Shown in pieces: positions 14,824 through 24,109 of a DNA stretch of 27,297 bases. Source of the stretch: CAYGYG01 sp964354155 (GTDB taxonomy: Bacteria; Hydrothermota; Tepidihabitantia; SM23-42; CAYGYG01); the NCBI GenBank assembly GCA_964354155.1, contig CAYGYG010000036.1, forward strand, positions 1 through 27,297, in the 5' to 3' direction. How positions within the stretch are numbered: position 1 is the stretch's first letter; each line of letters starts with the position of its first letter. The translations under genes were made by a program, and so were the position numbers. The notes beneath the pieces were generated by a model that saw only the letters and a program-made list of their open reading frames with translations, did no database searches and was not told where the DNA came from.

Positions 14824-15403
14824 CGGTGCCTTCTTGCTTGAAGTCCATGTGGATGACGATCTCGGCTTTGCCGGTCTCGGTTCGGCGCTTGCCCTGTTCA
14901 TCGATGAATTCGATGACCGCTCGGGGGTCGGCCAGGCGAATCTCGGCGCCGCGATGCCCGATCGCCGCCCCGGGTGTCTTCTGCCGGGCAATGAATCTCA
15001 CGAGCAGATCTTTTATCGACTGAGGATCGGCTCCGGATATCGACAACCGCTTGGGCGTCCAGGCCTTGAGGTCTTCGAGCGGTCCCCGGTTAGAAAGGTC
15101 GCCGACCACGAGATAAACGGCATCCTCGGTTTGGTAGAGAGGCAGGATATTGTTATCGACTAACAGCTTCTCAGGAAAGCACATGATGAGTTCGGCATCC
15201 AGCATCTCCGGCTTGAGTTCAACAAAAGGAACGTCGGCTTGTTCGCTTAAGACCCAAACGAGATCTTTGAGCTGGAGATACCCGAGCTCAATGAGGATTT
15301 CGCCTACCCTTTTCTTCTCCCGCTGCTGGACCTCCAGGGCCTCTTTGAGCTGTTGCTCGTTTATCATTCCGTATTTGACGAGAAGCTCACCGAGCAACTG
15401 CAT
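14816..15403 (-). CDS. stand-alone MshEN/GspE N-terminal domain protein, probable c-di-GMP receptor
   Basis: 195 residues with no ATPase domain. Residues 3-55 contain the tandem MshEN motif: LGELLVKYGMINEQQLKEAL up to Q26, a 5-residue spacer (QREKK), then RVGEILIELGYLQLKDLVWV up to Q55. This matches the consensus (R/K)LGxx(hh)xxG(hh)xxxxLxxxLxxQ twice, except that the first position of motif 1 is Leu rather than Arg/Lys. In Vibrio MshE this module binds c-di-GMP. Residues 56-145 continue as a normal GspE-II N domain (FPEKLL, ILPLY, LVVGDLSNRGPLEDLKAW). The tail (150-195) is acidic and not recognised. Its stop overlaps the pilT start, and its start lies 1 nt after the CheY-like gene. Likely role: pass c-di-GMP level to PilT or the pilus motor (inference). 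Confidence 0.88.
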   Translation of the reverse strand: MQLLGELLVKYGMINEQQLKEALEVQQREKKRVGEILIELGYLQLKDLVWVLSEQADVPFVELKPEMLDAELIMCFPEKLLVDNNILPLYQTEDAVYLVVGDLSNRGPLEDLKAWTPKRLSISGADPQSIKDLLVRFIARQKTPGAAIGHRGAEIRLADPRAVIEFIDEQGKRRTETGKAEIVIHMDFKQEGTDE

Positions 15404-15404
15404 A

Positions 15405-15764
15405 CTATACCCCGATCAACTCGACGATCCGTGATTTCAGATCCTTGAGGTCGATCGGCTTGGTGATGAATGCGGCGACGTCGGAAGTGCGGACGATTAC
15501 ATCATCTTCCATCAACCGGTACGCGGAGCAGATGATGATCGGAACCGCCTTGTTCCTCTCGCGGATGCGCTGGATCGCGTCCAGGCCGTGCGTGCCCGGC
15601 ATCTTGATATCGATGATCAGCAGGTCAAACGGCTCCTTGGTGATCTTTTTGATCGCGTCCCGGCCGTCCGTTGCTTCGCTGATTTCATAGTCGTCGCGGA
15701 GCGCCTCATTCAATAAGAGCCTAATCGACTCTTCGTCGTCACAGACAAGTATGCGCTTCTTCAT
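15405..15764 (-). CDS. single-domain CheY-like response regulator
   Basis: 119 residues, receiver domain only. Acidic pocket D9/D10, phosphoacceptor D52 (LLIIDIKMPG), S80 (IIICSAY) and K102 (FITKPID) are all present, so it should be phosphorylated. There is no output domain, so it must act by protein contact or in a phosphorelay. AGGAGG precedes the ATG. It sits 56 nt below the PilS-like kinase, its probable partner, and just before the MshEN and pilT genes. The place where a PilR-type transcription factor would be expected is thus taken by a bare receiver. Confidence 0.93.
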   Translation of the reverse strand: MKKRILVCDDEESIRLLLNEALRDDYEISEATDGRDAIKKITKEPFDLLIIDIKMPGTHGLDAIQRIRERNKAVPIIICSAYRLMEDDVIVRTSDVAAFITKPIDLKDLKSRIVELIGV

Positions 15765-15820
15765 TGGTTCCTCCTAATATTCGCCATGGTCTTTACGGAC
15801 CCCCCGGGCGCCGGGTAAGC

Positions 15821-17392
15821 TTACGCCGGAAGATATACGCGGCACGTTGTCCCTTTGCCTTCTTCGCTCTGCATTTCGATTTTCCCATCATGTTCTTCAA
15901 CTATTTTCTTCACAATCGCCAAACCCAATCCTGTGCCGCGCGGCTTGGTTGTGAAGAACGGTTCAAAGAGCTTGGCCAGGTTTTCCTTTGAAATGCCCTT
16001 GCCGTTATCCCTGATCTCGGTAACGAGAAAGCCGGTGCTTCGTTCGAACTCGATCTCGACGCGGCCGTTGTCGTTAAGCGCTTCGATGCCGTTACTGATG
16101 AGATTGACAAAAACGCGGCGCAGTGATTCGGTCTCGCCTTTGATGAGAGCGGGCACCGGTGTTATCTCGCGGACGATTGCTATGTTGGCCTTGAAGTCCG
16201 CGACTATCGATTCGATCAAAACGCGCAAGTCGACTTCGGTCGATTCAACTTTGCGGGCGCGGGCAAAGGTCAGGACATCGTCGATTATGTGATTGATGCG
16301 CATCGCCGCCTTGTTGATCTCCGATGTGAAGCGCGTGATCTTATCCTTGTTCCTGGTTTCCATAAGAAGCTGGGCAAAGCCGGCGATTGAAGTCAGGGGG
16401 TTACGGATTTCGTGGGCAATCCAACTGGACATCTTGCCAAGATACGTAAGGCGCTCCGCGTGCTTGAGCCTACCTTCGAGACGCCGGACTTCGGACAGGT
16501 CCTTCAGGATGACAACGCATGCCGTGATCGTGTCCTCTTGACCCATCATGGGCGTTACGTTGAAGCCGAGCGGAATTTCCTCCCCTGACTTGCTGGTTAC
16601 GGTCACTTCGTCGCGCAGCAGGGGCTTGTTATCACCCATGGCGCGGTCCATCTTGCTCCAGAGTTTGGCGAAGCCGGGCATGTCCTTCATGGCAAGACCG
16701 GTGAGTTCATCTTTCCTATATCCGAAAACGCGTTCCGCCTCAGGGTTGATTGTGGCGAAGATGCTGTCGGTGCGGACCACAATGATGCCGCTGGCCACAC
16801 TGTTGATGATCTTCTCGTTGTACCGCCGCAACTCAATCTCCTGGGCCGCAATCCGTTCCACTTCTTTCTTGAGCTCGCGGTTGAATTTCTCAAGCTCCTC
16901 TTTCTCTTTGACCTCGCGGCGCGCCGCCTCGGACCAGTAACTGCTGATCAGGGAAATGATGAAGAGAAACGGTATCCGGATCAAGAACTTCGAGTCGAGA
17001 AGTGAAATCCCTGGATTCGCACGGTAAATGAGCCAGCCGTAGAAGACACTGGCGACGATGGCGATCGGGAGGCTGCCGCCGATCGTCTGACCGACCGATG
17101 AGATGAATATCGCAAGGAAGTAGATGAGATAGAAGTCGGTGGCCATTCCTTCACTGACGTAGATCGCCAGGGAGATCGTGGTTACGTCAAAAAGAAATAC
17201 CAGAAAAGAAATAACGGGCTTCTTAAACAGCCTCTCCGGCATCCAGTACAGCCCGATGTTGGAAAGGAAGTAGAAGAGAGCGATCAAGTAGCCCGGTTCG
17301 CCGAAGCGCAGGCCTTTCCTTGAGTAGGTCATGAGCAGGATAGTCGTGAGAATAAGAAAGAACCTTAAGAACAGCACGATTCGCTTCTTCAT
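15821..17392 (-). CDS. PilS-like membrane sensor histidine kinase
   Basis: 523 residues. Six membrane segments lie at about 5-22, 33-50, 58-80, 86-103, 107-124 and 137-152. A coiled linker (157-192) follows, then a PAS domain (~193-300), HisKA with phospho-His H327 (SSWIAHEIRNPLTSI), and a catalytic ATPase domain with N box (NLISNGIEAL), G1 (DNGKGIS), F box (FEPFFTTK) and G2 (GTGLGLAI). This layout is that of PilS/AtoS-type kinases with a 6-TM sensor. GGAGG lies 6 nt before the ATG, and the stop of the upstream GGDEF/HD-GYP gene is 1 nt away, so they are co-translated. The signal is unknown. Partner inferred: the CheY-like protein just downstream. Confidence 0.93.
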   Translation of the reverse strand: MKKRIVLFLRFFLILTTILLMTYSRKGLRFGEPGYLIALFYFLSNIGLYWMPERLFKKPVISFLVFLFDVTTISLAIYVSEGMATDFYLIYFLAIFISSVGQTIGGSLPIAIVASVFYGWLIYRANPGISLLDSKFLIRIPFLFIISLISSYWSEAARREVKEKEELEKFNRELKKEVERIAAQEIELRRYNEKIINSVASGIIVVRTDSIFATINPEAERVFGYRKDELTGLAMKDMPGFAKLWSKMDRAMGDNKPLLRDEVTVTSKSGEEIPLGFNVTPMMGQEDTITACVVILKDLSEVRRLEGRLKHAERLTYLGKMSSWIAHEIRNPLTSIAGFAQLLMETRNKDKITRFTSEINKAAMRINHIIDDVLTFARARKVESTEVDLRVLIESIVADFKANIAIVREITPVPALIKGETESLRRVFVNLISNGIEALNDNGRVEIEFERSTGFLVTEIRDNGKGISKENLAKLFEPFFTTKPRGTGLGLAIVKKIVEEHDGKIEMQSEEGKGTTCRVYLPA

Positions 17393-17393
17393 C

Positions 17394-20300
17394 TTAGGCC
17401 TCCGGTTGTGTCGTCGGGCCGGTTTGGACTTGTCCGGCCGCGGCGTCGAACTTGAAGCCAGGCAGGGTCAGTATCCGGGAGCACATCTCCACCACCTCTG
17501 GGTCGTACAGCCTACCCTTATTATTCTGGATCTCATCGAGCACCTCGGCCAGACCCCGGGCGGGACGATAGGGACGATCCGACAGCATCGCCTCAACCAC
17601 GTCGGCCACGGCCAGTATCTTCGCTTCAAGAAGAATATCCTGGCCTGCCAGCCCTTTTGGGTACCCCGAACCGTCGATTCGTTCGTGGTGCTGATGAACG
17701 ATTTCCGTGACAAGCCAGGGGAATTTTATTGTTTTCAGAATCTCATAGCCGGCGCTGGGGTGGGTCTTGATGAGATTCATTTCGTGTTTGTTCAACGTGC
17801 CGGTTTTGTTGAGAATGACCTCGGGCACTTTGGTCTTCCCGACATCGTGAATAAGGGCCGCCATCCGGACCCCGCGACGCTGTTCCTCGGAAAGGTTCAT
17901 TTCGTGGGCAATGGCATGGGCAAGCTGGGAGACCCGCTTCTGGTGTCCGGCCGTGTATGGGTCACGGACCTCGACAATCGAGGCCATCGTGTTCACCGTA
18001 TCTTCGAAGACCATCAGGAACTTGCTGAAGCTGTTCTTCAGCTCGAGCACGGTGCGGCTGCGTTCAATGGCGTAGCGAATCGAACGGATCAGCACTCCAG
18101 CGTCAAGTCGTGTCTTGTTCAAACAGTCCTGTGCCCCCTCCCGAACTGCTTGGGCACTGAGGACCTCATCATCGGTGTCCACCAAGACAATAACCGGTAA
18201 GTCCGGACAGCGTTTCTGGACCTGCTTCAATACGTCAATGCCGGCGTCAGTCTCAATCCCGGCATCGAGGAGAATCAAATCGATGACCTGGGCGGTCAAC
18301 AGCTCGAGGCCATGCTCCAAATCGCGGGCCAAGACGAGCTCGATTCGCAAGCCCGGATCCGCGGCAAGCAATGATTGAAGCACCTTCACGGACTCGGATG
18401 CGGCCGGCACTACGAGGACTCGGGTCAGGTCGGACTTGACGTACAATTCAGTCTTGTGCTGTTGTTGACCGAGCACAAAGGGGGCGACCTCCATCTGCAA
18501 TCCACTGCCATCCTTGTGTGCCTTCTGCCGATACATCATCCGATCGGCCTTTTCGAGAAGCTCCTCGATTGGACATGACTGTTTGGGGTCATAGTAGGTG
18601 GTGCCGATGGAGAGCGAGAGCGAGACCTTCAGGCGAAGGAGTCGGTTATAATCATCGAGGTTCTTTCTGATACGATTTATCATGACTTGGGCGCTATCCG
18701 ACCGGGCCTCAATTGCGCAGACAGCAAACTCGTCGCCGCCGAGCCGGCCGATGACGTCCGATTTGCGAAAACTCATGATCAAGATTTCGGCAATCGCTTT
18801 CAGAGCCTGGTCGCCGACCGCATGACCGTGGACGTCATTGATCGACTTCATCTGGTCGAGGTCGGCATAGACGACGAAGAAGCCTTTGCCGGTGCGGGTT
18901 GCAACTCTCTGTTGCTGGCGGGCCAGGGCGAGAAAACCACGTCGGTTATGTAGACCGGTAAGGGTATCGTGGAGGGACTGAAGGCGCAGTTCCTCCTCGG
19001 TCCGTTTGCGGTCCGAAATATCCCAGAAATAGGCTCGGGTTCCGATGACTCGGCCTTTCTCCGAAAGGGGGGTAACACTTACCTCAAGATAGATGGGTGC
19101 CCCTCCCTTCTTAATGCCTTTGAACTCGTAAGTGCCCGGAGAGTCCTTGTCTTGAATTCTGGCCTGGTGGTATTTTGTCACGCGGCTCAAGTCGTCAGTA
19201 TGCACGATTAGTTCATTGGACATACCGGCCATTTCCGCATACGAGTAGCCAAACAGTTCAGCGAATTTGTTATTGTAATACTTGAAGTTACCCTCAATAT
19301 CGTCCACAAGAATAGCGATTCCGGCCTTCTCGACGAGTTCGCGGTACCTCTGCTCTGACTCCTTCAAGGCGATTTCAGCCTGCTTTCGCTCACTCACGTC
19401 GTGAGATATCAGAAGGAAGTTATAGCCCTTTCCTTCGAGGCTCTCGACAAGATTCGCGGTGCACTCGAAATGGCGCCAGTGTCCTGACCTATCAGGAATC
19501 CGAAAATTGATGCGCTCGGTCACGCGCTGCCTTTTCAATCGGAACAGATCCTTGATTCTTGTTCGTGCGTATCTCAACATCAGCGGCATCAGGGTCTTCT
19601 TGTCATCAGGGTGAATCAGCTCAAGCCCGGAGGTGCCGATGAGCTCAGCCGGCTCATACCCCAATTGACGGTATGATGGGCTGACGTAGCGGTGATTCCC
19701 TTTTACATCCAGTACCGCAATGAGGTCCGAAGTGTTCTCGGAGATCAGGCGGTATTTTTCCTCATTACTTCGCAGAGCTTCCTCCGCCCGTTTGCGCTCG
19801 GTGATGTCGCGGTCAATCCCCTGGTAGCCCGTGAACTCGCCGTTGCCGGCGAATACCGGCACGCCGCTGGTCTCTAGAACGACCAATCGGCCGTCCTTGC
19901 GGCGATTTGTGTTTTCTATGGAAAGGAAGCTTTTCCGGGTCTTCATAACCTCTCGTAGCTGGGTCGCGACAGGCTTGGCCTCCTCAGGGGGCACAAGATC
20001 GAACCGCGTTTTGCCGATAAGCTCCTCAGGTTCGTATCCCAAGACATCTGTTATCTTGGGACTGACATAAGTATAATAGCCGTTCTGGTCAATTTCCCAT
20101 ATCAAGTCACTGGTCGTTTCGACCAAGGAGCGGAAGCGTTGTTCGCTCTCTTGCAGCGCAACCTGGGTGCCCCTTTGCTGTTCAGCGATCTCGAGATTGT
20201 GCAGAGCAAAGGCTAGATCCTGGGCAATCTCCTTGAAGAGAGAAATCTCTTCGGCGTCAGTGGCGTGCTCCCTCGGAAGGGACACACAGACGCCCCCATA

Positions 20301-21065
20301 GACCCGATGCTTGTACTGCAGTCGTGCGCACAGGGCACTCTGATACTTGGTGACGCCGACTAATGGGCATCCGGTACACGAAGACGCCGTATCTTCAATC
20401 GCCAAGGGGTCATCCCGGCCCAGGGCGCTCTGCAAGCATAGCGGCTGGCCTCCCCCGTCCATGAACTGAGCCATGGGAGCGAACTTCTCACCCAGCCCAG
20501 CTTCGACGACACGCTGTGAGTCTGGACCGTTGAACTGGGCAATGATCCACGCGTTCCCATAACCACGGCTCTCGACCAGGCTTCGACACACTTTCTCAAC
20601 AAGCAGGCTCCTCTCGTGGGTTTTCGTAATCAGCGAGTCCACGGTTCGAATGGTTTGCAGGACCCGGTTAAGATGCTCAATCTTCCTCTCCAGTTTATGC
20701 TTGTGCAGGGCGATTTCGATATTGGTGAAAAGCTCACGGTCTTCAAAGGGCTTGACGATGTAGCCGAACGGCTCAGTGATTTTAGCCCGTTCCAGCGATT
20801 GGTCATCGACGTAGGCGGTAACGTAGACAACTGGTGGCCCGGCCGCCACGCGAATCTGTCGGGCGGCCTCAATGCCGTCAATGGCCCCCCGCAGTTCAAT
20901 GTCCATCAACACAAGATCCGGTTTCTCTCTGATTGCTGTTTCGACGGCTTCTTCGCCTGTAGCAAGAACGCCGGCTACCGAATAACCGTGGCTGATCAGA
21001 CTTGTCCTAATGTCCTCGGCGACGATGCTTTCGTCCTCCACGATCAGGATTCTTGCCTTGGTCAT
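17394..21065 (-). CDS. bifunctional c-di-GMP enzyme REC-GAF-PAS-PAS-PAS-GGDEF-REC-HD-GYP
   Basis: 1223 residues, cytoplasmic. In order: receiver (4-120, phosphoacceptor D55, K105), GAF-like sensor (~140-290) with a C-x2-C at 230-233, three PAS domains (~306-425, 432-560, 569-685), and diguanylate cyclase GGDEF (695-855) with intact GGDEF at 776-780 and an RxxD inhibitory site (RKSD 767-770). Then come a second receiver-like domain (880-1000) and an HD-GYP phosphodiesterase (1018-1210) with HD at 1073-1074 and HHERIDGSGYP (1126-1136). It can in principle both make and break c-di-GMP. The second receiver has lost its acidic pair (VVPAAS) though D934 remains. The REC2-HD-GYP part lines up with the separate gene at 24106-25134. 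The start ATG shares ATGA with the upstream kinase stop. Confidence 0.94.
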   Translation of the reverse strand: MTKARILIVEDESIVAEDIRTSLISHGYSVAGVLATGEEAVETAIREKPDLVLMDIELRGAIDGIEAARQIRVAAGPPVVYVTAYVDDQSLERAKITEPFGYIVKPFEDRELFTNIEIALHKHKLERKIEHLNRVLQTIRTVDSLITKTHERSLLVEKVCRSLVESRGYGNAWIIAQFNGPDSQRVVEAGLGEKFAPMAQFMDGGGQPLCLQSALGRDDPLAIEDTASSCTGCPLVGVTKYQSALCARLQYKHRVYGGVCVSLPREHATDAEEISLFKEIAQDLAFALHNLEIAEQQRGTQVALQESEQRFRSLVETTSDLIWEIDQNGYYTYVSPKITDVLGYEPEELIGKTRFDLVPPEEAKPVATQLREVMKTRKSFLSIENTNRRKDGRLVVLETSGVPVFAGNGEFTGYQGIDRDITERKRAEEALRSNEEKYRLISENTSDLIAVLDVKGNHRYVSPSYRQLGYEPAELIGTSGLELIHPDDKKTLMPLMLRYARTRIKDLFRLKRQRVTERINFRIPDRSGHWRHFECTANLVESLEGKGYNFLLISHDVSERKQAEIALKESEQRYRELVEKAGIAILVDDIEGNFKYYNNKFAELFGYSYAEMAGMSNELIVHTDDLSRVTKYHQARIQDKDSPGTYEFKGIKKGGAPIYLEVSVTPLSEKGRVIGTRAYFWDISDRKRTEEELRLQSLHDTLTGLHNRRGFLALARQQQRVATRTGKGFFVVYADLDQMKSINDVHGHAVGDQALKAIAEILIMSFRKSDVIGRLGGDEFAVCAIEARSDSAQVMINRIRKNLDDYNRLLRLKVSLSLSIGTTYYDPKQSCPIEELLEKADRMMYRQKAHKDGSGLQMEVAPFVLGQQQHKTELYVKSDLTRVLVVPAASESVKVLQSLLAADPGLRIELVLARDLEHGLELLTAQVIDLILLDAGIETDAGIDVLKQVQKRCPDLPVIVLVDTDDEVLSAQAVREGAQDCLNKTRLDAGVLIRSIRYAIERSRTVLELKNSFSKFLMVFEDTVNTMASIVEVRDPYTAGHQKRVSQLAHAIAHEMNLSEEQRRGVRMAALIHDVGKTKVPEVILNKTGTLNKHEMNLIKTHPSAGYEILKTIKFPWLVTEIVHQHHERIDGSGYPKGLAGQDILLEAKILAVADVVEAMLSDRPYRPARGLAEVLDEIQNNKGRLYDPEVVEMCSRILTLPGFKFDAAAGQVQTGPTTQPEA

Positions 21066-22753
21066 GTTCTGAATCGGACGGTGATCGAGATACCCTTGGA
21101 CCGGTCGGCGACGAACTCGCCCTTTAGCTGGTCACGGGCAAGAATGGCGACGAGACGCAAGCCCAAAGTAGGCGAGTTCTCTAGGTCAACCTGAGACGGG
21201 ATTCCGATCCCGTCATCGAAGACGCAGAGTTCTGCTATCCCGCCGGCAATGCTCTCCAGCGTTACGCCGATGTGTCCCCGGCGCCCGCCCGGAAATGCAT
21301 ACTTCAGTGAGTTTGAAACCAACTCATTGATGATAAGACCGCACGGAATCGCATGGTCGAGCCCGAGCTTCACCGAGCCCATCTCGATCGAGAGCGAGAT
21401 CCGGTCCGGATTTGCGTTGTAGGACCGAAAAAGCTCGCGCACCAGTGACTTTACGTACTCTTCGAAATCGATGCCGGCTAGACTCTCCGACCGATAGAGT
21501 TTCTCATGGACCAGAGCCATCACGCGGATGCGGTGCTGGCTATCCTGAAAGGCATGCTTTAGTTGGTCGTTCTTCTGATAGTCAGCCTCCAATTTGAGCA
21601 GGCTTGATATGATCTGCATGTTATTCTTGACCCGGTGGTGGATTTCCCGGAGCAATATCTCCTTTTCTTTGAGCGACTGACGAACCCGCTCTTCCGCGGC
21701 AATTCGTTCAGTGATGTCACTGGCAACGCAGACTATACCCGTGGGTTCATTACTCTTTCCTCTGACAAGCGAGGCGGAGAAGAGCACGGTTATGTCCCTC
21801 TTGTCCTTGGTTCTCAGAGTCCATTCGGCCGCCTTAACTGCACCGTCCTGCCTGACTTTAGAAAACAAAAACCCGTTGAGACCGGGGTCACCGAAGAGCA
21901 TAGCCACGGGCTGATCTTGAAGCTCGGTCTTGTCATAGCCGAGCAGACATTTCGTCGCCGGATTGGCGTCGACAATGCGACCACCCGGGTCAAGCAGGAC
22001 CATCGCCTCCGCCATGGTCGAAACAATGGTCTCGGCGGCGTAACGCGGGCTAATGGTCATGAAGTTGTACCTGACCATTGCGTAGACGAGACCAGAGGCC
22101 CAGATAATCGCGATGATATCGGCGATGTCGGGTAGAGCGAGGACATTGATCTCCGGCAACACAACATCGGTCAGAGTGCCCAGGATCAGGCTCACGCCCA
22201 TGGTGACGGCAATGACGATTGCCTGAGCGCGCTTTTTCGGTTCGCCCTGGTGCTGCGCGTTGTCCAGAATTAACCACATGGCGCCTATCGTGAACGAAAT
22301 ATAGTAGAGAAAGAATAGATAGACAAATGGCGATTTGCTCCAGACCGCCGCCCATCCGAAGTAAGTCTTCTCGTAACGGGCACTCATCAAGTCGGCCCAC
22401 TGCGCAATGACAAAGACGACCGCGGGAAGGACCAGCAGAAAAGAGCCATACCACCTGGCCAGGAATCTTTTCCTTTCTGTATAGATCAGGGCGAACCAGA
22501 GGATGAAACTACTGAACCCGTAAGAACCAACCGTGCCCAGGTTGTTAGCCAGACGCGCCACCTGCTCGCTCGAGTGTGGGTTGTGAACGAAGACCATTTT
22601 CAGGCTCCAAACCGCAAAACAGCCGAGCAAAGCGGCGGTAATCCGGTTGAGGGCCGAATCAGCATTCCGCGCGAATACGTAGAACGTCATTAGCGCGTAG
22701 ATAACGAACGTGAATAAATGCAGTTTGGGAAATGCGGTGGTAAGGGCACCCAT
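21062..22753 (-). CDS. membrane sensor histidine kinase, 7TM-PAS-HisKA_2
   Basis: 563 residues. The N-terminal ~230 residues hold about seven hydrophobic segments of the histidine-kinase 7TM sensor type, ending VYAMVRYNFMTISPRYAAETI. A PAS domain follows (~240-350, closing with VASDITER), then a HisKA_2 dimerisation domain with LLREIHHRVKNNMQIISSLL (phospho-His about H372) and a HATPase_c_2 domain (GLIINELVSNSLKYAFPGG, DDGIGIP, LGLRLVAILA). HisKA_2 kinases often phosphorylate receiver proteins that lack DNA-binding output. It lies 3 nt after the REC-PAS-HD-GYP gene and overlaps the next gene by ATGA, so coupling is strong. The REC domains on either side are its likely targets (inference). The signal is unknown and no strong ribosome site is seen. 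Confidence 0.93.
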   Translation of the reverse strand: MGALTTAFPKLHLFTFVIYALMTFYVFARNADSALNRITAALLGCFAVWSLKMVFVHNPHSSEQVARLANNLGTVGSYGFSSFILWFALIYTERKRFLARWYGSFLLVLPAVVFVIAQWADLMSARYEKTYFGWAAVWSKSPFVYLFFLYYISFTIGAMWLILDNAQHQGEPKKRAQAIVIAVTMGVSLILGTLTDVVLPEINVLALPDIADIIAIIWASGLVYAMVRYNFMTISPRYAAETIVSTMAEAMVLLDPGGRIVDANPATKCLLGYDKTELQDQPVAMLFGDPGLNGFLFSKVRQDGAVKAAEWTLRTKDKRDITVLFSASLVRGKSNEPTGIVCVASDITERIAAEERVRQSLKEKEILLREIHHRVKNNMQIISSLLKLEADYQKNDQLKHAFQDSQHRIRVMALVHEKLYRSESLAGIDFEEYVKSLVRELFRSYNANPDRISLSIEMGSVKLGLDHAIPCGLIINELVSNSLKYAFPGGRRGHIGVTLESIAGGIAELCVFDDGIGIPSQVDLENSPTLGLRLVAILARDQLKGEFVADRSKGISITVRFRT

Positions 22754-22756
22754 ATT

Positions 22757-24109
22757 TTACTCGAAGCGAAACCCGTCCCCTTTAAGCAACCGGACGCAGA
22801 TGTCAACTACCTGACCGTCATACAAGATGCCCCGGTGCGATTCAAGCTCCTCGAGCGTGGGCTTCAGTTCGTGCGCAGGCCGATAGGGCCTGTGCGAGAG
22901 CATCGCCTCGGCGACATCGGCGACCCCCAGTATCTTAGCCTCAAAGTAGATATCCTTGGCCATCAAATGGTTGACATAACCGGTGCCGTTGAGGCGCTCG
23001 TGATGCTGGAGTACGATTTCGGCGACCGGAAACGAAAAGTCAATCGCCTTGAGGATATCGTAACCGATCTGCGGATGGGACTTGACCACGTCGTATTCGG
23101 CATCGGTGAGCGCACTTGGTTTGCTCAGTATCTCGGCCGGGATGTAGATCTTGCCGATGTCGTGAACAATCGCCGCCAAACGGAGACCGTAAACTATTTC
23201 GTCTTCGAGACCGATTCGTTGAGCAATGGCGCAGGCCAGCTGAGTAACTCGACGCTGGTGGCTGGCGGTGTAAGGGTCCCTGATTCCGACCGCCGAAGCC
23301 AACGCATTTACGGTCGTTTCGACGCTCTTCTTCAGCTTTTCGCAGTTCTCACGCAGTTCCGCTTCGACACTTTTGCGCCCGGTAATGTCCCGGGCAATAG
23401 ACATGACTACCGATTGACCGCGGAATTCGATGACCCGGCTCTTGATTTCTACCGGGATGACGCGGCGGCTCTTGGTTACGTGCGCGGTCTCAAAGCAGGC
23501 ATGACCTCTGAGTTTCATCTCGCGCATGCGTTCCGGACCGCGCGGCGCGTACTGGGGAGAATCAAAGTCGAAACTTGTCATCGCAAGGATTTCTCCCTTG
23601 GAGTACTCCAGAATCTCAGAAGCAGTTCTATTCACATCGAGCATCTTGCCGTCGAAATCGTGGATGAAGATGGCATCTGCGGCATTATCGAAGATGGCCC
23701 GGAACTCTGCCTCGCGTTGACTGAGCTGTTGGTCGGCTTTATGCTTGTGGAGCGCGATTTCGATCGTCGCTAACAGATCCCGGTCGTCAAAAGGCTTGAT
23801 GATGTAGCCGTACGGTTCGGTCAACTTGGCCCGCTCGAGGACATGCTCGTCAGCGTGGGCCGTCAGATAGATGACGGGGATTCCATGGTCGTGACGTATC
23901 CGCATACCTATGTCAATGCCGTCAAGCGTGCCGCGCAGTACGATGTCGAGCAACACCAGATCAGGTTTGCCATCGGCAACTCTTCTCAGCGCTTCTTCAC
24001 CCGAGGCAACGTCGGCAATGACATCGTAGTCATGTGCTAGCAGCAGTTTCTTAATATCCAGAGCCACAATCTCCTCATCCTCGACAATCATGATGCGTGC
24101 CTGGTTCAT
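22757..24109 (-). CDS. REC-PAS-HD-GYP response regulator with a GYV variant motif
   Basis: 450 residues. The receiver (4-120) has D10/D11, D55 (LVLLDIVLRG) and K105; a PAS domain spans ~130-245, a coiled linker 246-268 and an HD-GYP phosphodiesterase-type domain ~265-450. The HD pair is H316/D317 (IVHDIGK), other histidines are in place (H284, H345, HH 369-370), but the signature reads NGTGYVNHL, with Val379 for the Pro of GYP. I chose ATG 24109, which overlaps the upstream stop as ATGA; the longer frame to 24181 runs through the neighbouring gene. The receiver closely resembles the first receiver of the 1223-residue protein. Expected role: phosphorylation-controlled c-di-GMP hydrolysis, or signalling through protein contact if the variant has lowered activity. 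Confidence 0.93.
   Translation of the reverse strand: MNQARIMIVEDEEIVALDIKKLLLAHDYDVIADVASGEEALRRVADGKPDLVLLDIVLRGTLDGIDIGMRIRHDHGIPVIYLTAHADEHVLERAKLTEPYGYIIKPFDDRDLLATIEIALHKHKADQQLSQREAEFRAIFDNAADAIFIHDFDGKMLDVNRTASEILEYSKGEILAMTSFDFDSPQYAPRGPERMREMKLRGHACFETAHVTKSRRVIPVEIKSRVIEFRGQSVVMSIARDITGRKSVEAELRENCEKLKKSVETTVNALASAVGIRDPYTASHQRRVTQLACAIAQRIGLEDEIVYGLRLAAIVHDIGKIYIPAEILSKPSALTDAEYDVVKSHPQIGYDILKAIDFSFPVAEIVLQHHERLNGTGYVNHLMAKDIYFEAKILGVADVAEAMLSHRPYRPAHELKPTLEELESHRGILYDGQVVDICVRLLKGDGFRFE

Noticed and set aside
17331..18200. 289-codon plus-strand frame; also 22718-23773
   Set aside because: Antisense shadows of HD-GYP coding sequence, which has conserved codons that leave the other strand open. 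No family match.
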